This document shows, in pieces, positions 15,739-24,410 of a stretch of 55,312 nucleotides of DNA. The notes beneath the pieces were generated by a model. The model did not search any database and was not told where the DNA came from. It saw nothing but the letters and a program-made list of their open reading frames with translations. The DNA lies in NCBI GenBank assembly GCA_937951135.1, contig CALFCI010000085.1:1-55312 (forward strand). Reading direction: 5' to 3'. The position numbers were made by a program, and so were the translations under genes. The number at the start of each line of letters is the position of its first letter. The first letter of the stretch is position 1. The DNA is from an uncultured Aquimarina sp. Its GTDB lineage: Bacteria; Bacteroidota; Bacteroidia; Flavobacteriales; Flavobacteriaceae.

Positions 15739-15882
15739 ATGATAACTTGTCCAAAAAAATATCAAAATGAGAACCCTGATATTTTATATTCAGATGAAAT
15801 AGAAAATAGAAATATCATAATAACCATCGGAAGTACTACATCTATATTTTATACTATACTAAATGATTTAATATTCTTCTGA
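15739..15882 (+). CDS. Possible small ORF (47 aa) opposite the VWA/WG spacer
   Basis: An ATG frame starting MITCPKKYQNENPDILYSDE runs to a TGA that touches the convergent WG-repeat stop codon. The start resembles a zinc-ribbon beginning (CPxCxxENPD) in which later cysteines have been lost. It may be a decayed fragment or chance. No promoter or RBS is obvious. Confidence 0.2.
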   Translation: MITCPKKYQNENPDILYSDEIENRNIIITIGSTTSIFYTILNDLIFF

Positions 15883-17853
15883 TTATTCTTCAAAATATTC
15901 TACTCCATTTAGTCCTACATATCCATACTGCTTTCCTTCTCCTGTAACATCTACCAAAGTAAGATCATTAATCATATAATACAGTTTGTAATATTTTGGA
16001 GTGATTAGCACTTTTCCAGTTGTACTCAACATCCCTTTTAAAGTGCCTAAAGTTACCACAAAATAATCGGTACTGCTTTTTTGATCCCAATGTTTTGGTC
16101 TATATATTTCGTCATAAAAATGAGTAGTGTTCAACTTTCCGATGTTGTTAATCACACCAATTTTTCCTTCATTTGTTTCTACTACAGAAGATCCACTTGC
16201 GGTTTTAAATATACGATCATACTGGCATGGTTCTAATACTTTACCTGTAAGGTCACTAGTTCCATAATTGCCTTGTGCATCTTTGAGAATCATATACCTA
16301 TCATTCACAATATTTATGTCCTTATACTGACAGCCCAATACTTGTTGTCCCGAAGCATTTAAGACTCCTTCAAGATCATCCTTTTCTACAATACTAAAGC
16401 CATTCTTTTTTTTCACTACTCTGTCATACTCAAACGCACTTAGCATTTTTTCATTAAAATCAATGAAGGCCCATTTATCCTTATGTAATTTCCAATTTCG
16501 TACCGCAGCTCTTTTCGCTTTTTCAAATACAATAATATCTGAATATTTTGTATCTACAACCAATTTTCCAGTAGCATCTATAAGTCCTGTTGTACCACTA
16601 TCTGATGATAATCTCACTTCTGAATATCCGTTTTTAAACCAGTCTGCACTATACCATTTTAATGTTATTACTTCTTTACCATTACGATCTATAAATCCTT
16701 TTTCATTTTTCTCATTAGAAACTCTTGCTAAAGAACGATCATCAAATTTATCTGCCTTTTTATATACCGTATTCGTTAATAGCTTTCCTGTTTTCCCATG
16801 AATATAAACATACCCTTCTTCTTTTTCTGCTATAAAAACCTCCCCTTCATCTGAAGAAATTGATTTATATATAAAAGGCTGTATAATCTTATGTTTTAGA
16901 TCTACAATACCTTTCTTTCTATCTGTATTTGTTGCCACAAAAAAATTATTATTTAAGGCCGATATGTTTTTATATTGAAAAGGAATTATTATTTCTCCTT
17001 CTAAATTTAGTATTCCCTTTTTATAATCATCATCGCTTGCTCTTATGTATCCATCTTTTCTATATACTGATGTATACTTTGTTGGGATTATTTCTTTTCC
17101 GTTAGTGTTTATATAGCCATAACGGTGCGAGATACGTACTTTTGCTATTCCATTTTTAAATGCTCCTATACTATTATACTTAGGGATACTCACTTCTTTT
17201 CCATCTTTGTTATATAATCCGTACTTGTTGTCCAAGATGGTCATAACCATACCCTCTTTTTCAAAAGAAATATTATCGTATCGAATAGGAACAATCGTTG
17301 CTCCATAAACATCGACTACTCCAGCTCGTTTTGCTTTATTAAACACTTTTAGTAATCCAATTGTAGAGCTACTATTGATGGGCATTGCTGTAGCTTGTTT
17401 TGCTTTATCTTTGCCTTGTGCTAAAAAATAAGTATTATCCTGTGCGCCATGAGTGGGTGCTCCATAAGGAAATTCATTGTTGGAAGCGATCCAATTTACC
17501 ATACTCAATTCCTCTCCGTTTTTATTAATAAAAAAATAATCACCTCCTTTTCTAACATAGGCTACATTAGCATGAAACATCGAAGCATACTCATATTGTA
17601 CTGGGATTTTCATGTTTTTCTGAACATCACAATACCCCCATAATTGTCCTTTACGATATGGAATTAACTTTCCTTGATATTTAATTGTATTTGTTGTATC
17701 ATCTGAAAGCGTTACATCATCTAAAGTCGTTGTTAAAAAAGACATGATCTGGTATGGAAGAAATTCTGAAACATCATCACTTGTGACTACAGGTTGTGCG
17801 ATACCTATACTACACAATACCATTACCGTACAAAATATAAAATACTGTTTCAT
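15883..17853 (-). CDS. Secreted WG-repeat protein 1
   Basis: The 656-residue protein has a signal peptide (about 1-19, ending CSIGIAQ). A short conserved segment EFLPYQIMSFLTTTL (about 30-44) follows, then some fourteen WG/KWG-like units. Each has the form of a Gly-Leu/Ile, Asp/Asn-x-x-Gly-Lys, then Ile-Pro-x-x-Tyr pattern (for example YINTNGKEIIPTKYTSV and LINATGK-like LIDATGKLVVDTKYSDI). Such repeats are thought to form beta structures for surface binding; no enzymatic motif is seen. It is 96 bp downstream of a paralogue of the same architecture and is likely the product of a tandem duplication. Confidence 0.88.
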   Translation of the reverse strand: MKQYFIFCTVMVLCSIGIAQPVVTSDDVSEFLPYQIMSFLTTTLDDVTLSDDTTNTIKYQGKLIPYRKGQLWGYCDVQKNMKIPVQYEYASMFHANVAYVRKGGDYFFINKNGEELSMVNWIASNNEFPYGAPTHGAQDNTYFLAQGKDKAKQATAMPINSSSTIGLLKVFNKAKRAGVVDVYGATIVPIRYDNISFEKEGMVMTILDNKYGLYNKDGKEVSIPKYNSIGAFKNGIAKVRISHRYGYINTNGKEIIPTKYTSVYRKDGYIRASDDDYKKGILNLEGEIIIPFQYKNISALNNNFFVATNTDRKKGIVDLKHKIIQPFIYKSISSDEGEVFIAEKEEGYVYIHGKTGKLLTNTVYKKADKFDDRSLARVSNEKNEKGFIDRNGKEVITLKWYSADWFKNGYSEVRLSSDSGTTGLIDATGKLVVDTKYSDIIVFEKAKRAAVRNWKLHKDKWAFIDFNEKMLSAFEYDRVVKKKNGFSIVEKDDLEGVLNASGQQVLGCQYKDINIVNDRYMILKDAQGNYGTSDLTGKVLEPCQYDRIFKTASGSSVVETNEGKIGVINNIGKLNTTHFYDEIYRPKHWDQKSSTDYFVVTLGTLKGMLSTTGKVLITPKYYKLYYMINDLTLVDVTGEGKQYGYVGLNGVEYFEE

Positions 17854-17949
17854 CTGCTCTTACCTTTTTACTATTTTTACAATCATCGATAGTTTCGTTT
17901 TCAACACTTTACGTTTACTCATTATCGAATACCCTCTTATTCTATATAT

Positions 17950-19932
17950 CTAATTCTTAAAATACTCTCGCCCTTTAGTGTCTACATATCCATACACTTC
18001 GCCTTCTCCTGTATAATCTACTAAAAACAAATCTCCTACTTGATAATAAATTTTATAATATTTAGGAGGAATTTTTATTTTTCCATGATGAGAGATAATA
18101 CCTTTCAAACCATCTTTTGTAACCATGAAGAATGGTGCTAACGCTTGATTTGTTTTTTTATCCACTTCTATCAATACTACTTTTTCTATTCTATCATAAA
18201 ATGCTGATGCTGCTAAATGCCCTTCATTAGTAATCAATATCTGCTCTTGAAATTCATTAACAATAATATCATATCCTTTAAAACCAAAACATCTATCGTA
18301 TAAGACTGGAATAAGCGATTTTCCATGCTTATCGGTAGTTCCATATTTTCCTTCGGCATTTCGAACTACCAGGTAATTATCTCTCACTTTAATGCTTTTA
18401 TATAGGCATGCTACTAGTAAATTTCCTTGATTGTCAATCATTCCATATCGTTCATCTTTCTGTACGATAGGATAATCAGATCCCGTACGTGCCCTAACAT
18501 CATTATAAATAAAATCTACCAATTGATTTCCTTTCATATCAAAAATGCCCCATTTACGTGCTTTATTAAATACGGCAATTAGTCCATTTTTTTTTAAAAC
18601 ACGAAAATCTACATATTGTGTTGGAATAATTAATTTTCCAGTTGAATCTGCTAAACCTGATCCCTCTTTATGAACTTTAATATATCCATTTTCTAGTTGA
18701 TCGATGTCATTATAAACTCCCATAGGTATGATTTCGTTTCCTATACTATCTAGTATACCTTGCTTTCCTTCTTTATATACCTGGAATGTTCTTGTAGTTG
18801 AATGCCAAGTACATTGAGTATAGCTCCCTTTATGTATAGGGTTCCCTGTTCTTACATCTAATATTACTTTATCTCTATTTTTATTTTCTACAATCAATAT
18901 TTTATCTCTATTATCTCTAATACTTAAGTATTCTGCTGAATATGGCTTTAGTGTAGTAGTCGCAATTAAAACATACCCACTTGTTTTTTCCTTTTTCCCA
19001 ATAAAAAAGTAATCATTAATCAGGTTAATAGAAGTATATGATACGGGTACTATTAGTTTTCCTTGAAGATCATATAAACCTTGGCGATCTTTGGTATCGA
19101 TAACCCGAATATAATTTCCTTCTTTAGTCACCTGTCTAAATTTAGAACGGAAAGAAATAATTTCTTCTCCAGTACTCGATATCATTCCTTCGTACTCGAT
19201 TTTTTTAACTCTAGCCATACCGTCATTAAAATCATAAATAATATCATATCTAGGAGGTATAACTTCTTTTCCTTCTTTGGTATATACACCCAATGCATTA
19301 TCTAATTTAGTGACAATCATTCCTTCATTTAGAAAAGAAATATCATCGTATCGAGTAGGCACAACGATTTTACCGTAGATATCAATTACTCCTACTCTTT
19401 CGTTCTTATTATACACTTTTAACAACCCTTGATTAGAAAGTCTACTCCCATCAAACCATGAGTTTTTATATTGATTAGTATTGGAGTGTTTAAGGATATA
19501 GGATTTACTATCAGTCAGATATCCTGAATTGGATTCAAATGTTGTTTTTTCTCCTGTATCAATCCAATTGATATTACTTAACTTTTCTCCTTTTTCATTA
19601 ATAAAAAAATAATCTTGACCTTTTTTAACGTAAGCTATATTATTATAAAAGCGAGAAGCATATTGATATTGTAAGGGAATCTTAATTTGTGCATTGGCAT
19701 TAGCATATCCCCATAAATTTCCATCGCGATATGGAATTAATGTTGACGTCTTTTTTGTAATGTGTCGCGTGCTATTTCCCGGATCATCAGACGCTCCCAA
19801 TGTTGTCGTTAAAAAACTCATAATCTGATACGGCATAAATTCTGAGACCTCAGACACATCATTACCTGATTGCGCCGTACTGATGTAGCTAATTAATACT
19901 ACAAGCATCTGTATTACTGTATTACACTTCAT
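17950..19932 (-). CDS. Secreted WG-repeat protein 2 (tandem paralogue)
   Basis: The 660-residue protein has a signal peptide (about 1-21, ending SYISTAQ) and the same EFMPYQIMSFLTTTLG segment (about 31-46). It also carries the N-terminal IPYRDGNLWGYANANAQIKIPLQYQYAS unit shared with the downstream paralogue, and about fourteen WG units follow. The last unit, YYQVGDLFLVDYTGEGEVYG, corresponds to YYMINDLTLVDVTGEGKQYG in the neighbour. The two proteins align along their whole length by eye but have diverged considerably in the middle. The function is unknown. It is preceded by a spacer with a terminator belonging to fabG. Confidence 0.88.
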   Translation of the reverse strand: MKCNTVIQMLVVLISYISTAQSGNDVSEVSEFMPYQIMSFLTTTLGASDDPGNSTRHITKKTSTLIPYRDGNLWGYANANAQIKIPLQYQYASRFYNNIAYVKKGQDYFFINEKGEKLSNINWIDTGEKTTFESNSGYLTDSKSYILKHSNTNQYKNSWFDGSRLSNQGLLKVYNKNERVGVIDIYGKIVVPTRYDDISFLNEGMIVTKLDNALGVYTKEGKEVIPPRYDIIYDFNDGMARVKKIEYEGMISSTGEEIISFRSKFRQVTKEGNYIRVIDTKDRQGLYDLQGKLIVPVSYTSINLINDYFFIGKKEKTSGYVLIATTTLKPYSAEYLSIRDNRDKILIVENKNRDKVILDVRTGNPIHKGSYTQCTWHSTTRTFQVYKEGKQGILDSIGNEIIPMGVYNDIDQLENGYIKVHKEGSGLADSTGKLIIPTQYVDFRVLKKNGLIAVFNKARKWGIFDMKGNQLVDFIYNDVRARTGSDYPIVQKDERYGMIDNQGNLLVACLYKSIKVRDNYLVVRNAEGKYGTTDKHGKSLIPVLYDRCFGFKGYDIIVNEFQEQILITNEGHLAASAFYDRIEKVVLIEVDKKTNQALAPFFMVTKDGLKGIISHHGKIKIPPKYYKIYYQVGDLFLVDYTGEGEVYGYVDTKGREYFKN

Positions 19933-20030
19933 AATTTAATAAACTTTATTCTCAAAGTACTTTAATTCCAGCTATATTACCTAACTATTTACCATTACTT
20001 TACCACAATTCAACTCATACTATATAAACC

Positions 20031-20069
20031 AAAAAATGCTCCGTAGCCATAGTATACGGAGCATTTTTT
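20031..20069. terminator. Terminator downstream of fabG
   Basis: The stem TGCTCCGTA / TACGGAGCA (20037-20063) is flanked by AAAAAA on the left and TTTTTT on the right. On the minus strand it ends the fabG transcript before the WG-repeat genes. Confidence 0.8.
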
Positions 20070-20096
20070 AACATAATGTAAACAACTACGCTCTTA

Positions 20097-20843
20097 CTAA
20101 GTTAGCATTCCTCCGTCAACATTTAAGACTTGTCCTGTTACATACGCACTTAAATCACTGGCTAAATACACACATGCATTAGCGATATCTTCAGGAGTAC
20201 CTCCACGTTTTAACGGTATCGCTTTTCTCCATTGCTCTACCACTTTTTCATCTAACTTTCCAGTCATTTCGGTTTCGATAAAACCTGGAGCAATGACATT
20301 GGTACGAATATTTCTAGATCCTAATTCTAAAGCTACAGATTTGGAAAATCCAATGATCCCTGCTTTTGATGCTGCATAATTAGTTTGACCAGCATTACCT
20401 TTTACTCCTACTACAGAACTCATATTAATAATACTTCCTTTACGTTGCTTTAACATTGTTTTTTGCACCGCTTTGGTCATATTAAACACACTCTTAAGAT
20501 TTACTTCAATAACCGTATCAAAGTCATCCTCACCCATTCGCATTAATAGATTATCCTTAGTTATTCCTGCATTATTGACTAATATATCAATAGCTCCAAA
20601 ATCTTCTAATACATTTTTGATTAGTGTTTGTGCTTGTTCATAATCTGCTGCATTACTTTGATATCCTATCGCTTTCACGCCTAATGCGTTTAGCTCTTCT
20701 TCTAAAACCTTTGCGGCATCTACTGAAGAACTATATGTAAACGCTACATTTGCACCTTGCTTTGCAAATATTTGTGCGATTCCTTTCCCTATTCCTCTAC
20801 TTGCTCCTGTAATGATTGCTGTTTTACCCTGTAAAAGACTCAT
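20097..20843 (-). CDS. fabG: FabG, 3-oxoacyl-[ACP] reductase
   Basis: A short-chain dehydrogenase of 248 residues that reduces beta-ketoacyl-ACP with NADPH in fatty-acid elongation. The cofactor motif TGASRGIGKGIA (about 13-24), NNAG (about 90-93) and the catalytic set are all present: Ser of NMSSVVG, YAASKAG with Tyr and Lys (about 156-160). The C-terminus VTGQVLNVDGGM is the FabG hallmark. It has its own promoter-like element and lies downstream of the sucD terminator, so it is probably a monocistronic unit. Confidence 0.94.
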   Translation of the reverse strand: MSLLQGKTAIITGASRGIGKGIAQIFAKQGANVAFTYSSSVDAAKVLEEELNALGVKAIGYQSNAADYEQAQTLIKNVLEDFGAIDILVNNAGITKDNLLMRMGEDDFDTVIEVNLKSVFNMTKAVQKTMLKQRKGSIINMSSVVGVKGNAGQTNYAASKAGIIGFSKSVALELGSRNIRTNVIAPGFIETEMTGKLDEKVVEQWRKAIPLKRGGTPEDIANACVYLASDLSAYVTGQVLNVDGGMLT

Positions 20844-20875
20844 GTATTGTACTCTATTTATGTGTTAATTTTCTT

Positions 20876-20883
20876 CAAATATA
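20876..20883 (-). promoter_or_regulatory. Candidate -7 promoter element of fabG
   Basis: TATATTTG on the minus strand is a perfect TAnnTTTG match, 33 bp upstream of the fabG ATG and directly downstream of the sucD terminator hairpin. Confidence 0.55.
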
Positions 20884-20886
20884 AGC

Positions 20887-20919
20887 AATAAACCCCATGA
20901 GTATCTCATAGGGTTTATT
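20887..20919 (-). terminator. Hairpin terminator downstream of sucD
   Basis: The stem AATAAACCCCATGA / TCATAGGGTTTATT (one mismatch, 5-nt loop) lies between sucD and fabG. On the minus strand the tail is only moderately T-rich, so the call is likely but not perfect. Confidence 0.6.
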
Positions 20920-20952
20920 TATAATTTTATAGTGTAAGTTATTCTATTTTGA

Positions 20953-21843
20953 TTACCCTGCTATAGCATTTTTACCAATTACTTCTGCAACTTTCTTTCC
21001 GATCTCTGCAGGAGAGTCTACCACGTGGATTCCACATTCTCTCATAATTGCTTTTTTAGCAGCAGCAGTATCTTCGCTACCTCCTACAATTGCTCCAGCA
21101 TGCCCCATTGTTCTTCCCGCAGGTGCTGTTTCACCAGCGATAAAACCAACTACAGGTTTTTGAGTACCACTTTCTTTAATCCATCTTGCAGCATCTGCTT
21201 CTAATTGACCACCAATCTCTCCGATCATTACAACACATTCTGTTTCTGGATCATTAATTAAAAGCTCAACGGCTTCTTTTGTTGTCGTTCCAATAATTGG
21301 ATCTCCTCCAATACCAATTGCTGTAGTAATCCCTAATCCTTGCTTTACCACTTGATCCGCAGCTTCATACGTTAATGTTCCTGATTTAGATACAATACCC
21401 ACGTTTCCTTTTTTAAATACAAACCCTGGCATAATTCCAACTTTTGCTTCACCTGGTGTAATTACTCCTGGACAGTTTGGCCCTATTAAACGACATGCTT
21501 TATCTTGAATATATGCAGAAGCTTTAATCATATCTGCAACAGGAATACCCTCTGTAATAGTAATAATAACTTTAATACCTGCATCTGCTGCTTCCATAAT
21601 TGCATCTGCTGCAAAAGCGGGTGGTACAAAAATAATAGTGGTATCTGCACCTACTGCGCTAACCGCATCCTCAACCGTATTAAACACAGGCTTATCTAGA
21701 TGTTTCTGACCTCCTTTTCCTGGAGTTACACCACCTACAACATTAGTCCCGTATTCAATCATTTGACCAGCATGAAAGGTACCTTCACTACCTGTAAACC
21801 CTTGTACTATAATTTTAGAATCTTTATTTACTAGAACACTCAT
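20953..21843 (-). CDS. sucD: SucD, succinyl-CoA ligase alpha subunit
   Basis: The TCA-cycle enzyme forming succinate and a nucleoside triphosphate from succinyl-CoA. The 296-residue length is standard. The CoA-binding Rossmann region opens with [20 protein letters not shown] (about 14-33). [20 protein letters not shown] is present, and the phosphohistidine lies in GHAGAIVGG (about 248-256). The beta subunit sucC is not in the window, as is usual when the two are unlinked in Bacteroidota. It is read after the second lpxD gene, with a 127-bp spacer. Confidence 0.97.
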   Translation of the reverse strand: MSVLVNKDSKIIVQGFTGSEGTFHAGQMIEYGTNVVGGVTPGKGGQKHLDKPVFNTVEDAVSAVGADTTIIFVPPAFAADAIMEAADAGIKVIITITEGIPVADMIKASAYIQDKACRLIGPNCPGVITPGEAKVGIMPGFVFKKGNVGIVSKSGTLTYEAADQVVKQGLGITTAIGIGGDPIIGTTTKEAVELLINDPETECVVMIGEIGGQLEADAARWIKESGTQKPVVGFIAGETAPAGRTMGHAGAIVGGSEDTAAAKKAIMRECGIHVVDSPAEIGKKVAEVIGKNAIAG

Positions 21844-21970
21844 TGCGTTATACTTTTATTTTTTTAGATATTCAAAAATAATATATTGACTACGATTAGG
21901 GAAACAAAAGGAAGTTTATTTCAATTAGAATCTGTTAATTTTTAGTATGCTTAATTGAAGTTACTGTATT

Positions 21971-22918
21971 TTAAAGCTCCTTTTTTTTCAATTCCTCAAT
22001 TAGGTAAGGAATTTGACGAATTGCCGCTATTTCTTTATATTTTTTCCGAAAATCGTCTGCTGGAGTTCCAAAATAACTTTTATGTCCGGCTAATGATTTG
22101 CTAATTCCAGACTGTGCAGAGATAATTGCTTTGGTTCCAATTGTAATACCACTAGTGATTCCCACTTGTCCCCAAACGGTCACTTCGTCTTCAATAATCA
22201 CACAACCTGCAATGCCTACTTGAGAGGCGATTAAACATTTTTTTCCGATTTGTGTATCATGACCAATATGAACTTGATTATCTATTTTCGTTCCTTCTTG
22301 AATTCGTGTCGCTCCAGACACTCCTTTATCTATAGTGCAGGAAGCTCCAATATCTACATCATCTTCAATAACGATATGACCTCCTGATTGTAATTTATCA
22401 AAACCCTCAGCTCGTTTCTTATAATAAAAAGCATCTGCCCCCAAAACTGTTCCTGAATGGATCGTTACCCTATTTCCGATATGAGTATGATCATAGATCG
22501 CTACATTAGCATGGATCATACAATTTTCTCCAATCGTTACATGATTCCCTATAAATACTCCGGGTTGGATTATACTGCTCTTACCAATATTAGCGGTATC
22601 TGAACATAATGTTGTTGCTTTTTCAAAGGGTCTAAAGAATTGTGTAAGTGCATTAAAATCTCTAAATGGATCGTCCGAAATTAACAGTGCTTTTCCTTCT
22701 GGACAGTCCACTTTTTTATTGATCAATACAATGGTTGCATTACTTTGCAATGCTTTTTCATAATATTTAGGATGATCAACAAAAACAATATCTCCTTGTT
22801 CTACCACATGAATTTCATTCATTCCTAATACCGGAAAATTTTCATTCCCTATATACTCACAGGAAATGATCGTTGCGATTTGTTGTAAGGTATAAGGTTG
22901 TGGAAATTTCATGCTCAA
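21971..22918 (-). CDS. Second LpxD-like UDP-3-O-acylglucosamine N-acyltransferase
   Basis: The 315-residue protein combines an N-terminal uridine-binding-like domain (about 1-100, with DIVFVDHPKYYEKALQ) and a left-handed hexapeptide beta helix (about 105-290). The helix has the LpxD motif VDIGASCTIDKGVSGATRI and HIGHDTQIGKKC, with the catalytic His context IDNQVHIGHD. It is clearly paralogous to the lpxD gene at 25817. Flavobacteria often carry this second copy next to efp. It may have a different acyl preference or function, so I leave the symbol blank. It is separated from efp by duplicated palindromes. Confidence 0.85.
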   Translation of the reverse strand: MSMKFPQPYTLQQIATIISCEYIGNENFPVLGMNEIHVVEQGDIVFVDHPKYYEKALQSNATIVLINKKVDCPEGKALLISDDPFRDFNALTQFFRPFEKATTLCSDTANIGKSSIIQPGVFIGNHVTIGENCMIHANVAIYDHTHIGNRVTIHSGTVLGADAFYYKKRAEGFDKLQSGGHIVIEDDVDIGASCTIDKGVSGATRIQEGTKIDNQVHIGHDTQIGKKCLIASQVGIAGCVIIEDEVTVWGQVGITSGITIGTKAIISAQSGISKSLAGHKSYFGTPADDFRKKYKEIAAIRQIPYLIEELKKKEL

Positions 22919-22934
22919 TTTTTATTGAAATGTT

Positions 22935-23003
22935 GAAACGCAAGATCTTGCGTTTCTACTCTTTTATATATACCTTTTTTCATAAACGCAAAATCTTGCG
23001 TTT
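22935..23003. repeat. Duplicated palindrome plus 3' end of efp
   Basis: A perfect palindrome with arms GAAACGCAAGA / TCTTGCGTTTC lies at 22935-22956. A near-copy, AAACGCAAAATCTTGCGTTT, lies at 22984-23003 and touches the efp stop codon. Both are followed by TCTACTCTTTTATA, which in the second copy is the coding end of efp. The block is therefore a direct duplication of about 45 bp. Confidence 0.75.
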
Positions 23004-23570
23004 CTACTCTTTTATACGCTCTTTATAGGTGCCTTTTTCCGTTTCTACCTTAATTTTATCTCCTTCATTGATAAATAATGGCACCATTACTTCTGCTCCA
23101 GTTTCTACTGTTGCTGGTTTTGTTGCATTAGTAGCGGTATTTCCTTTTACCCCAGGTTCTGTAGCAGTTACTTCTAAGATTACACTTGCTGGCATGTCTA
23201 CCGATAATGGCATTTGATCTTCCGAATTGATAATAATAGTAACGATTTCTCCTTCTTTTAATAACCCAGGATTATCCAACGATGACTTTTCTAATGTAAT
23301 TTGATTGTAATCTTCTACATTCATAAAGTGATACGTATCTCCTTCTGGATATAAAAATTGAAACTTGTGGGTTTCTACACGTACTTCGTCAATTTTATGC
23401 CCCGCAGAAAAGGTATTATCGATTACTTTACCACTCGTTACACTTTTTAATTTTGTACGCACAAAAGCAGGCCCTTTACCTGGTTTTACGTGTAAAAATT
23501 CTATAACTTTAAAGATGTCATGACTATATTTTATACACAATCCGTTTCTGATATCACTAGTAGTTGCCAT
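23004..23570 (-). CDS. efp: Elongation factor P
   Basis: EF-P binds the ribosome between the P and E sites and relieves stalling at polyproline. The 188-residue, three-domain length is normal. The N-terminal KOW-like domain (about 1-65) carries the modification-loop context HVKPGKGPAFVRTKL with Lys at the tip. The second domain contains VEDYNQITLEKSSL, and the C-terminal OB domain has TATEPGVKGNTATNATKPATVETGAEVMVPLFI. It sits inside the lipid A gene run. The last codons are part of a duplicated repeat. Confidence 0.97.
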   Translation of the reverse strand: MATTSDIRNGLCIKYSHDIFKVIEFLHVKPGKGPAFVRTKLKSVTSGKVIDNTFSAGHKIDEVRVETHKFQFLYPEGDTYHFMNVEDYNQITLEKSSLDNPGLLKEGEIVTIIINSEDQMPLSVDMPASVILEVTATEPGVKGNTATNATKPATVETGAEVMVPLFINEGDKIKVETEKGTYKERIKE

Positions 23571-23622
23571 TATTGTTATTTGTTATTTTAGTATTAATTT
23601 TCTTACGCTTCACAATGAGGCG

Positions 23623-24405
23623 TTAGTTAGAAAAATATCCTTTCATTATACCACGTTGAGAGTTTTTAATAAACTGTAATACTTCATCCCGTTCTGGTGT
23701 TGCTTCCATTTCAGCTTCAATAATAGATGCCGCTTGAGAGTTATTATAATTTTTTTGATATAAGATTCTATAAATATTCTGTATTTCTCTTATTTTATCT
23801 GTTTCAAAACCGCGTCGTCTTAATCCTATAGAATTGATCCCTACATAAGATAATGGCTCTCTTCCGGCCTTTACATACGGCGGTACATCTTTACGTACTA
23901 AAGATCCTCCTGTTACAAAAGCATGGTTTCCAATACTACAAAATTGCTGTATCGCAGTCATGCCAGCTAATACTACATGATTTCCCACATTAATATGTCC
24001 CGCTAATGTACTGTTATTTGAAAAGATACAATTATCTCCTATAATACAATCATGTGCAATATGGCAATATGCCATAATCCAACAATTCTCTCCTATCTTA
24101 GTTTTCATACGATCTGCGGTTCCTCTATTGATGGTAACACACTCACGTATTGTTGTATTGTCTCCTATTTCTGTAACCGTATCTTCGTCATTAAACTTTT
24201 TATCCTGAGGTACAGCTGAAATTACTGCTCCCGGAAAAACACTACAGTTTTTACCAATACGAGCCCCTTCCATAATGGTTACATTGGATCCAATCCATGT
24301 CCCCTCACCTATCACAACATTATTATGTATCGTAGTAAAAGGTTCGATCACTACATTCTTTGCTATTTTTGCGCCTGGGTGCACATATGCTAATGGTTGA
24401 TTCAT
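23623..24405 (-). CDS. lpxA: LpxA, UDP-N-acetylglucosamine O-acyltransferase
   Basis: LpxA catalyses the first step of lipid A synthesis. The open frame extends upstream to 24501, but that part overlaps lpxC-fabZ. The natural start is ATG at 24405 (MNQPLAYVHPGAKIAKN), giving 260 residues and a 5-bp gap after fabZ. The hexapeptide-repeat beta helix spans about 8-190. The catalytic histidine lies in AYCHIAHDCIIGDN, and the C-terminal helical domain has LRRRGFETDKIREIQNIYRILY. It follows lpxC-fabZ and precedes efp in one transcript. Confidence 0.95.
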   Translation of the reverse strand: MNQPLAYVHPGAKIAKNVVIEPFTTIHNNVVIGEGTWIGSNVTIMEGARIGKNCSVFPGAVISAVPQDKKFNDEDTVTEIGDNTTIRECVTINRGTADRMKTKIGENCWIMAYCHIAHDCIIGDNCIFSNNSTLAGHINVGNHVVLAGMTAIQQFCSIGNHAFVTGGSLVRKDVPPYVKAGREPLSYVGINSIGLRRRGFETDKIREIQNIYRILYQKNYNNSQAASIIEAEMEATPERDEVLQFIKNSQRGIMKGYFSN

Positions 24406-24410
24406 CTGTG

